Origin: Corynebacterium sp. P3-F1 | GTDB taxonomy: Bacteria > Actinomycetota > Actinomycetes > Mycobacteriales > Mycobacteriaceae | Length of the DNA: 64,000 bases | Direction: 5' to 3' | Assembly (NCBI RefSeq): GCF_030503635.1 | Contig: NZ_CP129965.1 | Coordinates: 1,240,001 to 1,304,000 of the forward strand | Shown here: positions 26,397-35,858 of the stretch, one piece after another | Numbering within the stretch: the first letter of the stretch is position 1 | Layout of the letters: each line of letters starts with the position of its first letter | Made by a program: the position numbers and the translations under genes | Notes under the pieces: generated by a model | The model's input: only the letters and a program-made list of their open reading frames with translations | Databases searched by the model: none | What the model was told of the DNA's origin: nothing

Positions 26397-29300
26397 ATGG
26401 TGGACCAGCCCGTAGCGGCGTCGGAGGACGAAAAACAAACGAGCGACAGAGCTGTCGTCCGGTCCACCGGTTCCATGGCCGTGGCCACACTGATGTCGCG
26501 CATCACCGGGTTCATCCGCACGGTGATGATCACCTCGGCGCTCGGCGGCGCAGTCGCTTCCGCATTCAACACCGCCAACACCCTGCCGAACATGATCACA
26601 GAGATCGTGCTCGGCTCCGTGCTCACGGCATTGGTTGTGCCCGTGCTCGTGCGCGCGGAGAAGGAGGACCCCGACCGCGGCGAAGCCTTCATCCGGCGGT
26701 TGTTCACGCTGACAATCACTCTGCTGACGGCCGTCACCGTGATCACCGTTGTCGGGGCGCCGCTTCTCACCGAGGTGATGTTGAAGGAAGGCGGGCACGT
26801 CAACCTGGTGCAGGCGACGTCCTTTGCCTACCTCCTGCTTCCGCAGATCATGTTCTACGGCCTGTTCTCCTTGTTCATGGCCATTCTGAACACCAAGGAA
26901 GTGTTCCGCCCCGGGGCGTGGGCGCCGGTGGCGAACAACCTGGTCTCCATCGGCGTCATGCTGCTGTACATGGTCCTGCCGGGGCAACTCGACCCGGCGG
27001 AGCACACAGGGGTGACCGACCCGCACATTCTGTTGCTGGGATTGGGAACCACGCTCGGTGTGGCGGTGCAGTGCCTGATCATGCTGCCGGCACTACGGCG
27101 GCTGAATATCGACCTGCGCCCTCTGTGGGGCATCGATGAACGCCTGAAACAGTTCGGCGGAATGGCCCTGGCAATTGTCACCTACGTGGCCATCTCCCAG
27201 GCCGGCTACATCATCAACAACAGAATCGCCTCGGGCGTGGACAGCTCCGCCCCCGTCATCTACATGCAACACTGGCAGCTGCTGCAGGTGCCCTACGGCA
27301 TTGTGGGTGTAACGCTGCTGACCGCCATCATGCCGCGGCTATCCCGAAACGCCGCTGACGGGGATGACGAAGCGGTGGTGCGCGACCTGACGCTAGGCAC
27401 GAAGCTGACGTTCCTCGCGCTCATCCCGATCATCATTTTCATGACGGCGTTGGGGCCCGACATCGGTAACGCGTTGTTCGGCTACGGCAACTTCACCAAC
27501 CAAGAAGCCCGCACACTGGGTATGACGCTCAGCTTCGCCGCTTTCACCCTCATCCCGTACGCCTTGGTCATGCTGCACCTGCGCGTCTTCTATGCACGCG
27601 AGGAAGCATGGACGCCGACCTTCATCATCGCCGGCATCACGCTGACCAAGGTCGTGCTGGCGCTGCTGGCGCCCACGGTTGCGTCGCGCCCCGACCAGGT
27701 GGTCGTCCTGCTCGGTGCTGCGAACGGCTTCGGTTTCGTGGCCGGTGCGCTCATCGGCGCTTTTCTGCTGCGACGCAAGCTCGGCTCACTGAATTCCGGG
27801 TCGGTTCTGCACACCTCCGTGTGGGCCGCTGCCGCCGGTCTCGCGGGAATCGCAGCCACCTTGCTCGTGCGCTTCCTGCTCCACCTCATCCCAGGCGGCA
27901 TGCCGGGCCTGGCCGTCGCACTTGGCCGACGTGACTCCTTCGGCCTGCTGCTGGAGATCCTCATCCTCGGCGCGGTGTTCGTCATTGCCACAGGCATCGC
28001 CCTGTCCTTTTCCAACCTGCCGGAGGTGCGAACCCTCGGCGCCGCCCTCGCCCGCATCCCGGGCCTGGGCCGCATCGTGCGCACCAAGGAATCCGACCAA
28101 TTCACTGTCGGGGAAGTGGACCCCCAAGAAGTCTCCTCCCAGTTCTTGGTCTCCGACACGTTCAACACGTCACCTGTCCCGCCACCGATGTCCGCTGGCG
28201 TGGTCCGCGGCCCGCGTCTCGTGCCCGGCGCGGCCGTGTCCGACGGCCGCTTCCGCCTCCTGCGCGACTACGGGGCAAGCTCGTCCGCCCAGTTCTGGCA
28301 GGCCCGGGAGCAAAGCACCGGACGGATGGTCGCGCTGACTTTCGTGGACACCTGCGGCGCAGCCCCGCTCGCGCCTGTGAACCCGCGTCAGGCGGCACTG
28401 GACGCAGCCGGTGTCTGCCACCGCACCAGCCAACTGCATCAACTGAACTTGCCCGCCGTTGCACCAGTCATTGAGACGATCCGGTACCGCACCGGATGTG
28501 TCGTCGTGGCGGAGTGGGTTCCTGGCTCCGACCTGAAGACCGTCGCCGATGCCGGGGAACCGCTCCTGGACCAAGCGGTCGCCGCCGCGATGGTGCCGCT
28601 CACAACCTCCATCGCCCAGGCGCACGAACAGGGAGTACCGCTCGGACTGGATAACCGCAACCGCATGCGTGTCAGCGATGACGGCACGGTGATCCTCGCG
28701 TTCCCCGCGGTGTTGCCCACCGCAGCCACCGGCAACGATGATGCCGCGTACGCCTTCGCCCTCGAACTTCTTGCGGGGGCAGCCGGGACCGAAGCCTTGG
28801 CAGAGGTCATCCGCGACGCCCGTTCTGAACAGACCGATTACCGCAGGATTGGAGAGTCCCTCTCCGCCATCGCCCGTGAAGCCGCACCGAGCAAGCTCGT
28901 GCGGGAACCGGAGCAGGATCCGGTGGACACCCAACACACGCCGCGTCGAGCTGGTTTCGGCGCGAAGGGAGTGGGCACATTGGGCACAGCCGGGCTCGTA
29001 GCCGTGGCAATCACGGCGGTGGTGCTCGTCGCCGCGCTGACGATGTACCTGGTCGGCTTGTTTAGCAACCGCCCGGATTCGCCGATCACCAGCGAATCCG
29101 CGCGCGACGGCGCCGAACACGTCTCGGAAGGCATTGAAAATGCTCCGCACGGCAAACTGCCCGTCATCATTGCGCCGCTGACAGCCAACGCCTGGGGCGA
29201 CGCATCCGACACGGCCAAGAGCACGGACTTCGCCGCACTGGTGGACGGCCAAGACAGCACCACAGCCTCCGCGTCACCCGGGGAGAAAATTCTGCTCACT

Positions 29301-29609
29301 CCCCAGGACAGCAACCCGTTCGTGCCGGAGGAAATCAACATCGATTCCGCCACCGGCGGATTGGATTACACCGTCTACGCCGTAGACGAACAGACCCAGA
29401 ACTACACGGACGTCAACCACCTGCGCATTCTGGCCACCGGCACCGTGAAGGACGAGCGCACGACCATCGACATCGAAGATCACCCAACCGTCACCGGCCT
29501 CGTCGTCTCCTTCACCTCTGCGGACCAGGGGGACGGAGAAAATAACGGAAAGGATGCGAAGGCCGCCGTCATCCGCGACGTCACCGTCATCGGATCGCGC
29601 ATGCGGTGA
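26397..29609 (+). CDS. murJ: Lipid II flippase MurJ with C-terminal pseudokinase and external domain
   Basis: The protein has 1070 residues. Residues 1-~550 are the MurJ/MviN multi-helix flippase (LMSRITGFIRTVMITSALG, then NTANTLPNMITEIVLGSVL) that flips lipid II across the membrane. From ~611 a kinase-like fold begins (GRFRLLRDYGASSSAQFW) but no HRD or DFG catalytic motifs are visible, so it is a pseudokinase. A membrane helix (~868-890) leads to an external beta-rich domain. This is the actinobacterial form, in which the phosphorylated pseudokinase binds the FHA protein FhaA. The start ATG follows AAGGTGAGCGTC. The upstream gap of 129 bases has no other gene. Confidence 0.93.
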   Translation: MVDQPVAASEDEKQTSDRAVVRSTGSMAVATLMSRITGFIRTVMITSALGGAVASAFNTANTLPNMITEIVLGSVLTALVVPVLVRAEKEDPDRGEAFIRRLFTLTITLLTAVTVITVVGAPLLTEVMLKEGGHVNLVQATSFAYLLLPQIMFYGLFSLFMAILNTKEVFRPGAWAPVANNLVSIGVMLLYMVLPGQLDPAEHTGVTDPHILLLGLGTTLGVAVQCLIMLPALRRLNIDLRPLWGIDERLKQFGGMALAIVTYVAISQAGYIINNRIASGVDSSAPVIYMQHWQLLQVPYGIVGVTLLTAIMPRLSRNAADGDDEAVVRDLTLGTKLTFLALIPIIIFMTALGPDIGNALFGYGNFTNQEARTLGMTLSFAAFTLIPYALVMLHLRVFYAREEAWTPTFIIAGITLTKVVLALLAPTVASRPDQVVVLLGAANGFGFVAGALIGAFLLRRKLGSLNSGSVLHTSVWAAAAGLAGIAATLLVRFLLHLIPGGMPGLAVALGRRDSFGLLLEILILGAVFVIATGIALSFSNLPEVRTLGAALARIPGLGRIVRTKESDQFTVGEVDPQEVSSQFLVSDTFNTSPVPPPMSAGVVRGPRLVPGAAVSDGRFRLLRDYGASSSAQFWQAREQSTGRMVALTFVDTCGAAPLAPVNPRQAALDAAGVCHRTSQLHQLNLPAVAPVIETIRYRTGCVVVAEWVPGSDLKTVADAGEPLLDQAVAAAMVPLTTSIAQAHEQGVPLGLDNRNRMRVSDDGTVILAFPAVLPTAATGNDDAAYAFALELLAGAAGTEALAEVIRDARSEQTDYRRIGESLSAIAREAAPSKLVREPEQDPVDTQHTPRRAGFGAKGVGTLGTAGLVAVAITAVVLVAALTMYLVGLFSNRPDSPITSESARDGAEHVSEGIENAPHGKLPVIIAPLTANAWGDASDTAKSTDFAALVDGQDSTTASASPGEKILLTPQDSNPFVPEEINIDSATGGLDYTVYAVDEQTQNYTDVNHLRILATGTVKDERTTIDIEDHPTVTGLVVSFTSADQGDGENNGKDAKAAVIRDVTVIGSRMR

Positions 29610-29613
29610 CACC

Positions 29614-29631
29614 TGCGCACTGAAGTGCGCA
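29614..29631 (+). terminator. Hairpin after murJ
   Basis: TGCGCAC-TGAA-GTGCGCA forms a perfect 7-bp stem five bases after the murJ stop. There is no T-run, so termination is uncertain. Confidence 0.35.
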
Positions 29632-29714
29632 CCACTGGCGGGCGGCACCCGACCATGCCGGGCAGAATGGACACCGCACCATTCATCGGGGACTTGTTCG
29701 GGGGACGAGGACGC

Positions 29715-30326
29715 ATGACGCACAGTCACGGCCGGTTGGCGCGCACTTACCGGCAAAACGCTCAACGTAAACAGCAACAGCGGGAAAAGACAGATAAAGC
29801 ACTGGTCAAGGACTATGTCGCGGGGGACCACCAGGCATTCGCCATCCTCGTCCACAGGCATAAAAAGCAGATGATGGCGGTAGCCAAACGCTACGCGCAC
29901 AACGAACAGGACGCCCAAGACATCGTCCAAGATGCCCTGTTCAAAGCCGCGCGCAACATGCACACCTTTCGCTCCGAATCCGCGTTGACCACATGGCTCC
30001 ACCGTCTCGTGCTCAACGCCGGGTACGACCACGCGAAACGCGCAGATAACAAGAGGCAGCACGCCAGCCTCGACGACTCGGAGAAGGTCGACCAAGACGC
30101 AAACCGGTACCTCGCGCACGATCCGCTGGGCAACCTCGACCGCTTGCTCGCGCTCCGCCAGGCCATGAGTCAACTTCCGGCCGCGCAACGCAGGGCTTTA
30201 ATGCTTATCGACGTCGCGGGCCACTCCATCAACTCCGCCGCCAACCACCTGGGCGTCCGCCCGGGAACTGTGAAATCACGGCGCAACCGCGCGAGAAAGG
30301 CGCTAACGGAATCCATGGGCAGTTAA
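29715..30326 (+). CDS. sigM: ECF sigma factor SigM
   Basis: The protein has 203 residues from ATG 29715; longer in-frame starts exist but lack support. Sigma region 2 (~35-100) has [19 protein letters not shown] and [17 protein letters not shown]. Region 4 (~145-195) has [18 protein letters not shown] then [18 protein letters not shown]. SigM in C. glutamicum drives the response to disulfide stress and activates trx genes. Here it directly precedes trxB (14 bases). I see no anti-sigma gene beside it, unlike mycobacteria. A CGTCGATAAGC word is read as MLIDVA. Confidence 0.9.
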   Translation: MTHSHGRLARTYRQNAQRKQQQREKTDKALVKDYVAGDHQAFAILVHRHKKQMMAVAKRYAHNEQDAQDIVQDALFKAARNMHTFRSESALTTWLHRLVLNAGYDHAKRADNKRQHASLDDSEKVDQDANRYLAHDPLGNLDRLLALRQAMSQLPAAQRRALMLIDVAGHSINSAANHLGVRPGTVKSRRNRARKALTESMGS

Positions 30327-30340
30327 CTACACTGGCATCC

Positions 30341-31420
30341 ATGACTGAGCCGAATGTGCCCAATGTGCCGAATGTGCCGAACGCACCAAGTTTTCCCACC
30401 GCCAACGCACTGGGCGGTTTCAACGCCGCGCCGGAAACCGCTGCGACCGAACAGATGAAGGAAGCTGCGGAACACAACGGTGCGGAGGACAGCAGCTCCA
30501 CGGTGCACGACGTCATCGTCGTCGGTTCCGGCCCCGCCGGCTACACCGCGGCACTGTACACCGCGCGCGCGGACCTGAAACCGCTTGTTTTCGAAGGGTA
30601 CGAGTACGGCGGCGAACTGATGAACACCACTGAGGTGGAGAATTTCCCCGGCTTCCAGAACGGCATCATGGGCCCTGACCTGATGATGGAGATGCGGGCC
30701 CAAGCCGAGCGCTTCGGTGCCGATCTGCGCGCTGACCAGGTGGACCGGGTGGAACTCGAGGGCGAGATCAAGAAGGTCTTCGTCGGCGACGAGGAATTCC
30801 AGGCTCGCTCGGTCATCCTGGCCACCGGCGCCGCACCGCGCCACCTGGGCATCCCGGGTGAGCAGGAGCTCACCGGACGCGGCGTGTCCACCTGTGCGAC
30901 GTGCGACGGTTTCTTCTTCAAAGACCACCACATTGCAGTTGTCGGCGGCGGCGATTCCGCCATGGAGGAAGCCACATTCCTCACCCGCTTCGGCTCCAAG
31001 GTGACCGTCATTCACCGCCGCGACGAATTCCGCGCCTCCCAGATCATGCTCGACCGCGCGAAGGAGAACGACAAGATCGAGCTCCTCACCGATTCGGTCG
31101 TCGAAGAGGTTCTTCAAGACGGCGGTAGCGTCGCTGGCCTGCGCATCAGGAACACGAAGACGGGGGAGGAGTCCACGTTGGATGCCACAGCGATGTTCGT
31201 CGCCATCGGGCACGACCCGCGTTCGAGCTTCCTCGACGGCCAGGTGACCACGGACGCGGAAGGTTACGTCACTGTGGAACAGCCCAGCACAAAGACCTCT
31301 GTTCCGGGTGTCTTCGCCGCCGGCGACCTCGTGGACAACTACTACCGCCAAGCCATCACCGCTGCCGGCTCCGGTTGCCGCGCCGCCATCGATGCCGAGC
31401 ACTACCTCGAAAGCCTCTAG
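30341..31420 (+). CDS. trxB: Thioredoxin reductase
   Basis: The protein has 359 residues, about 45 longer than typical because of an N-terminal tail with [12 protein letters not shown] repeats. It is an FAD/NADPH flavoenzyme that reduces thioredoxin. The FAD site is [12 protein letters not shown], the redox-active pair is in CATCDGFFF (~185-193), and the NADPH loop is [20 protein letters not shown] near the C-terminus also binds FAD. It is paired with trxA 45 bases downstream. The start ATG is 14 bases after sigM. Confidence 0.95.
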   Translation: MTEPNVPNVPNVPNAPSFPTANALGGFNAAPETAATEQMKEAAEHNGAEDSSSTVHDVIVVGSGPAGYTAALYTARADLKPLVFEGYEYGGELMNTTEVENFPGFQNGIMGPDLMMEMRAQAERFGADLRADQVDRVELEGEIKKVFVGDEEFQARSVILATGAAPRHLGIPGEQELTGRGVSTCATCDGFFFKDHHIAVVGGGDSAMEEATFLTRFGSKVTVIHRRDEFRASQIMLDRAKENDKIELLTDSVVEEVLQDGGSVAGLRIRNTKTGEESTLDATAMFVAIGHDPRSSFLDGQVTTDAEGYVTVEQPSTKTSVPGVFAAGDLVDNYYRQAITAAGSGCRAAIDAEHYLESL

Positions 31421-31465
31421 GGACGAAGCCCCAGCGAACGCAGGAAAGACAGAGCAGAAACGACT

Positions 31466-31789
31466 ATGACTAACACCATCGACATCACTCAGGACACCTT
31501 CAAGTCGGAGGTCGTCGAATCCGACGTGCCAGTCATCGTGGACTTCTGGGCACAGTGGTGCGGACCGTGCAAGAAACTCTCCCCGATTTTGGACGAAGTG
31601 GCAGCCGAACTCGGCGACCAAGTCAAGGTAGCCAAAGTGAACGTGGACCAGGAGCGCACCCTGGCCGCGATGTTCCAGGTCATGTCCATCCCGAACGTCC
31701 TCATCTTCAACGGCGGCCAGAAAGTCGACGAGTTCGTCGGCGTGGTTTCCAAAACCGAGATCGTCTCCCGGCTGCAACCACACCTGTAG
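31466..31789 (+). CDS. trxA: Thioredoxin
   Basis: The 107-residue cytoplasmic disulfide reductase has the active site WCGPC with Cys32 and Cys35, and the cis-proline loop SIPNVLIF near residue 75. It is the substrate of the TrxB encoded just upstream. It is equivalent by position to mycobacterial trxC. The ribosome site is weak (CAGAAACGACT). Confidence 0.96.
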   Translation: MTNTIDITQDTFKSEVVESDVPVIVDFWAQWCGPCKKLSPILDEVAAELGDQVKVAKVNVDQERTLAAMFQVMSIPNVLIFNGGQKVDEFVGVVSKTEIVSRLQPHL

Positions 31790-31883
31790 CCCGTCAGTGC
31801 TCAGGTATGCCGTTAGGCTCCTGAAGTAATAGTGGCAGTAAGATGAAACCGATCCTCAAGGCTCGTGGTCAGGAAGGTGACTT

Positions 31884-33062
31884 GTGTTAGGTACGTATCG
31901 GGTGGGCGACTCCAGCGCGCGCGTCGCCGAAGTCCGCTCGACCCTCGCACGCCTCGGGTTGCTCGACGACTTCACGGGCGATGTGGGCGAGTGGAACCGG
32001 CGCAAGTTTTCCCAGGACGAGATGTTCTTCGACGAGGAACTGAGCACCACGCTGAAAGCATTCCAGCAGGCTCGAGGCATCCTGCCGTCCGGTGAGATCG
32101 ACGGCATCACGTTGCGCGAGCTGCGTCACGCCTCCTATACCTTGGGCGCACGCGCGCTGTCGTACCAGCCGAATCAGATTCTCGTGGGCGATGATGTCAG
32201 CCAACTGCAGAAGCAGCTGCAGGAACTGGGATTCTATTCTGGCCGGATCGATGGGCACTTCGGTCCCGACACCCACGCCGCCCTGTCGAACTACCAGCTG
32301 AATTACGGCATTCAAGATGACGGCGTCTGCGGTCCGGAAACCCTGCACGCGTTGAGTCTGCTGGGCCGCCGCATCACCGGCGGCTCCACCCAAGCAATCC
32401 GCGAACGCGAAGTGGTCCGCATGGCAGGGCCCCACCTGACTGGCAAGCGCGTGGTCATTGACCCGAATTTCAGCGCCGAAGAAATGGTCACTGTCCAGGG
32501 GCCATACGGGCAGATCACCGAGGAAGAAATCCTGTGGGACCTCGCCTCGCGCATCGAGGCACGCATGATCGCCGCCGGGATGGAGACCATCATGTCGCGT
32601 CCCCGCGGCGACAACCCGTCGGCTAAAGCGCGCGCGGACCTTGCCAATAGCTTCGAAGCGGACCTGCTGGTTTCCTTGCAGCTGGACCGCTACCAGAATG
32701 AGAAGGCCAACGGTGTCGCCACCTTCTACTTCGGTTCCGAACTCGGGGCATCCTCGATGACGGGCGAGATGCTCTCCGGATTCATTCAGCGCGAAATTGT
32801 CGCGCGCACGGATTTGGGGAACTGCTTCAACCACGGCCGCACGTGGGAGCTGCTTCGCATGACGCAGATGCCGTCTGTGGAAATCGTGCTGGGGTATGTG
32901 ACCAATGCCCACGACATGGCCATTGTCACCGATCCGACCCAGCGCGATGCCATTGCCGAGGCCATCGTCGTCGCCGTCAAGAGGCTCTACCTGCTCGAGC
33001 AGGACAATCAGCCCACCGGAACCTACTCATTCACCGAGCTGCTGCGGCAGGAACAGGGTTAA
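31884..33062 (+). CDS. cwlM: CwlM-like protein, probably non-catalytic amidase homologue
   Basis: The protein has 392 residues with a GTG start after AGGAAGG. Two peptidoglycan-binding repeats (~5-80 and ~95-165, with IDGHFGPDTHAALSNYQ) precede an amidase_3 fold (~190-380). The expected zinc ligands are absent: the GHGG-type motif is DPNFSAEE, and the S-x-H motif is SLQLDR. This matches CwlM, which in mycobacteria regulates MurA and lipid II flow rather than cutting wall. Its place beside murJ and sigM supports that role. TAAGAT at ~31840 may be its -10 box. Confidence 0.88.
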   Translation: MLGTYRVGDSSARVAEVRSTLARLGLLDDFTGDVGEWNRRKFSQDEMFFDEELSTTLKAFQQARGILPSGEIDGITLRELRHASYTLGARALSYQPNQILVGDDVSQLQKQLQELGFYSGRIDGHFGPDTHAALSNYQLNYGIQDDGVCGPETLHALSLLGRRITGGSTQAIREREVVRMAGPHLTGKRVVIDPNFSAEEMVTVQGPYGQITEEEILWDLASRIEARMIAAGMETIMSRPRGDNPSAKARADLANSFEADLLVSLQLDRYQNEKANGVATFYFGSELGASSMTGEMLSGFIQREIVARTDLGNCFNHGRTWELLRMTQMPSVEIVLGYVTNAHDMAIVTDPTQRDAIAEAIVVAVKRLYLLEQDNQPTGTYSFTELLRQEQG

Positions 33063-33067
33063 CCGTC

Positions 33068-33096
33068 GCTCAGTGAGCGCCCAGCGGGAGCTGGGT
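33068..33096. terminator. Double hairpin between convergent cwlM and parB
   Basis: CGCTCAGTGAGCG is followed at once by CCCAGC-GGGA-GCTGGG in the 50-base gap between the two convergent stops. It probably ends both transcripts, although T-runs are poor. Confidence 0.5.
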
Positions 33097-33112
33097 GGAG
33101 GTTCTTGGTGAA

Positions 33113-34171
33113 CTAGTCCGTGCCCTCGATGAGCGACATGATGCGCTCGAAGTCGTCGCGGTCCCCGAATTCGACGACGATCTTGCCCTTGCGCTTGCCC
33201 ATGGTCACGGAGACCTTGGTGTCCCATTCGTCGGCGAGGCGGCTGGCTGCCTGGGTGAGGAACTCAGGCTGCGGAGTCGGCTCACGCTTCAGCTTCTCCG
33301 GCAGCGCGCCCTGGCGGTTGAGCAAGGTCACCGCTTCCTCGGTCGCGCGGACCGACAGGCCCTCGGCGACAATGCGGTCGGCGAGCTGCTCCTGCGCCTC
33401 GGAACCGACTCTCACTCCGAGAAGTGCGCGGGCATGGCCGGCGCTGAGCACCCCGGCGGCGACGCGGCGCTGAACCGGGACAGGCAAGTTGAGCAAGCGG
33501 ATCGAGTTGGTGATCACCGGGCGGGAACGGCCCAAGCGGTCGGCGAGCTGCTCCTGGGTGACACCGAATTCCTCCAACAGCTGCTGGTACGCCGCCGCCT
33601 CTTCGAGCGGGTTGAGCTGAACGCGGTGGATATTCTCCAGCAGGGCATCGCGCAGCATGTCCTCGTCGGAGGTCTCGCGCACGATCGCGGGGATGCGCTT
33701 CAGCCCCGCCTTGGAAGCTGCGCGCCAGCGGCGCTCACCCATGATGAGCTCGTAGCCGTCCTTCGCCGGGCGGGCCACGATGGGTTGGAGCAGGCCGAAT
33801 TCCTTGACAGAGTGGACCAGCTCAGCGAGCTCATCCTCGTCGAAGCTGGTGCGCGGCTGCTTCGCGTTGGGGAAGATGTCCCCGATCGGGATCTCTTGGT
33901 ACGTCGCACCGAAAGAGTCGGCGGGTTTCGCACCAGTCACCATTGCCGCCGGAACGGACGGCGACCGGCCCACGGACGGCGCACCCGGGATAGTCGGGGC
34001 GCCCTTGACCTTCTTCTTCGTCGGTTCGGTGTCGCGCGCACCCTTGGTCCCGCCGATGATGACATCGGCCGCACCGTCGCCGAGCGGGCCCGTTTTTTCG
34101 TGGTGGTCCGGGTTCGAAGGGATCAGCGCCGCCAGACCGCGGCCAAGGCCGCCTTTGCGTTGCTCTGCCAT
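33113..34171 (-). CDS. parB: Chromosome partitioning protein ParB
   Basis: The protein has 352 residues and is a CTP-dependent clamp that loads at parS. The N-terminal half shows [14 protein letters not shown] and the CTP-binding box [13 protein letters not shown], followed by a helix-turn-helix ([20 protein letters not shown]). A Pro/Lys-rich linker lies in the first ~90 residues. The C-terminal dimer domain is intact. It follows parA by four bases. All four parS sites in the window lie 20-30 kb to the left of this gene. Confidence 0.95.
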   Translation of the reverse strand: MAEQRKGGLGRGLAALIPSNPDHHEKTGPLGDGAADVIIGGTKGARDTEPTKKKVKGAPTIPGAPSVGRSPSVPAAMVTGAKPADSFGATYQEIPIGDIFPNAKQPRTSFDEDELAELVHSVKEFGLLQPIVARPAKDGYELIMGERRWRAASKAGLKRIPAIVRETSDEDMLRDALLENIHRVQLNPLEEAAAYQQLLEEFGVTQEQLADRLGRSRPVITNSIRLLNLPVPVQRRVAAGVLSAGHARALLGVRVGSEAQEQLADRIVAEGLSVRATEEAVTLLNRQGALPEKLKREPTPQPEFLTQAASRLADEWDTKVSVTMGKRKGKIVVEFGDRDDFERIMSLIEGTD

Positions 34172-34175
34172 AGCT

Positions 34176-35123
34176 CTACTCGTCCTCCTCGCTCAGCTGA
34201 GCAAAAATTTCGGGGCTCACACCGATCGGCCCAGTCGTTTCATGCGGCTGGTAATCGCCGCGGGTAGCCAGTTCGCGCGCCGCATCGAAATATGCCAGGG
34301 CGCCTCGGGAACCCGGATCGTACTCGATGACGGTTTGACCGTAGCCGGGCGCCTCGGAGACCTTCACCGAACGCGGAATCATGTTGCGCAGCACCACATC
34401 GCCGAACTGCCCGCGCACCTCCTCCGCGACCTGCTCCGACAGCTTCGTGCGAGCGTCGAACATGGTCAGCAGGACAGCCGAGATGTGCAAATTCGGGTTC
34501 AAAGCGCCGCGGATCATCGTGATGTTGTTCAGCAGCTGGCCAACACCCTCGAGTGCGTAGTACTCGCACTGGATCGGAATGAGCACCTCGTCAACGGCAT
34601 TCATTGCGTTGATGGTGAGTAGACCCAGCGACGGCGGGCAGTCCACAAAGACATAGTCGAAGCCGTGGTCACCCAAGAAGCCGCCGCGCAGTGCGTCCGC
34701 GAGGCGGTATTCGCGGCGAACCAAGCTGACCAACTCGATCTCCGCACCCGCCAGATCGATGGTGGCCGGGATGCACCACAGATTGTCGTTGTCACCGGAG
34801 CGCTGCAAGGCTTCTTCCGCAGTGGCGGCACCGATGAGCAGCTCGTAACTGGACGTCTCGCCGTCGCGGTGCCCCGCGCTAAGCGCGGTGGATGCGTTGC
34901 CCTGCGGGTCCAAGTCCACGACGAGAACCTTCCGGCCCAATTTAGCCAGCGAAGCAGCCAGGTTCACCGAAGTGGTGGTCTTACCCACGCCGCCCTTCTG
35001 GTTCGCCACAGTGATCAGGCGCGGCTGCTCCGGCTTGGGTACCGTCGCCTTCCCGTTACTCATCTGCGCCGCACGGCGAGCCGCCGCAGCAATCGGGGTG
35101 TCATCCCACTGCTGGTCGTCCAC
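34176..35123 (-). CDS. parA: Chromosome partitioning ATPase ParA
   Basis: The protein has 315 residues if started at GTG 35123, which has GGGAGG four bases upstream; a TTG at 35144 is less convincing. The deviant Walker A is [12 protein letters not shown], the A' motif is [11 protein letters not shown], and the Walker B region is [12 protein letters not shown]. It is a nucleoid-binding ATPase that moves ParB-parS complexes and, in corynebacteria, helps polar placement. It is co-transcribed with parB. Confidence 0.95.
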   Translation of the reverse strand: MDDQQWDDTPIAAAARRAAQMSNGKATVPKPEQPRLITVANQKGGVGKTTTSVNLAASLAKLGRKVLVVDLDPQGNASTALSAGHRDGETSSYELLIGAATAEEALQRSGDNDNLWCIPATIDLAGAEIELVSLVRREYRLADALRGGFLGDHGFDYVFVDCPPSLGLLTINAMNAVDEVLIPIQCEYYALEGVGQLLNNITMIRGALNPNLHISAVLLTMFDARTKLSEQVAEEVRGQFGDVVLRNMIPRSVKVSEAPGYGQTVIEYDPGSRGALAYFDAARELATRGDYQPHETTGPIGVSPEIFAQLSEEDE

Positions 35124-35169
35124 ATGGCCTCCCGTCACGGTCAAGTCAAAAGCGAAACGAAATGAACTA

Positions 35170-35190
35170 ACTAGTCAGTGTCAGACTAGT
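35170..35190. promoter_or_regulatory. Inverted repeat between rsmG and parA
   Basis: ACTAGTC and GACTAGT are separated by seven bases in the 85-base gap upstream of parA. It could be an operator for parAB or a short terminator for rsmG. Nothing decides between them. Confidence 0.35.
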
Positions 35191-35208
35191 AGAGCACCCG
35201 GACATCCG

Positions 35209-35853
35209 TTACCCAGCCCGCACAATGCGGATCAGGGTGGTGGGTTGTTCCAGCAAGCCCTTGCCGGCGGTGAGGATCTCCGCATCGGTGCCGCCAGCTT
35301 TGGCAATGATCTTGGCGTCGCGCTCCAGCTCTTCCGCCACGCTCGCGCCCTTCATCGCAGTCATGGATCCGCCGGGGCGAACCAGGGGGAGGGACCAGGA
35401 GGCCAGTTTGCCCAGGGAGGCGACGGCGCGGGAGGTAGTGACGTCGAAAAGCGTCTTTTTCTGCTCCTCCGCGCGGCCGCGCACCACCGTGACGTTGCTC
35501 AGGCGGAGCTCCTCGGTGATCTCGCCCAGGTACGTCGAACGTTTCAGCAATGGTTCGATGAGCGTGATGCTCAAGTCGGGCCGCGCAATGGCGAGCGGGA
35601 TGCCGGGCAACCCGGCACCTGAACCGATGTCGGCGACGCTGAGTCCCTCGTCGAAGGCTTCGGCAATCACGGCGCAATTAAGCAAGTGCCGGCTCCACAA
35701 GCGCGAGACCTCTTTCGGCCCGATGAAGCCGCGTTCGGCAGCGGTGGTGGCCAGGGAATCGTGGTAGGCCTGCGCGAGGGGAAACCGGTCACCGAAGATC
35801 CGGGCCGCCGCCTCGGGCGCCTCCTCCCACTGGGCGGGTGTTGCATCAGGCAT
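35209..35853 (-). CDS. rsmG: 16S rRNA (guanine527-N7) methyltransferase
   Basis: The protein has 214 residues. The SAM-binding motif I is VADIGSGAGLPGIPLAIARP near residues 68-87, followed by the acidic strand LSITLIEP. A VTSRAVASLGKLASW segment completes the family pattern. It methylates G527 of 16S rRNA, and its loss gives low-level streptomycin resistance. The start ATG is five bases after yidC. A jag gene (R3H/KH), found here in mycobacteria, is absent between them. Confidence 0.95.
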   Translation of the reverse strand: MPDATPAQWEEAPEAAARIFGDRFPLAQAYHDSLATTAAERGFIGPKEVSRLWSRHLLNCAVIAEAFDEGLSVADIGSGAGLPGIPLAIARPDLSITLIEPLLKRSTYLGEITEELRLSNVTVVRGRAEEQKKTLFDVTTSRAVASLGKLASWSLPLVRPGGSMTAMKGASVAEELERDAKIIAKAGGTDAEILTAGKGLLEQPTTLIRIVRAG

Positions 35854-35858
35854 GTGCC

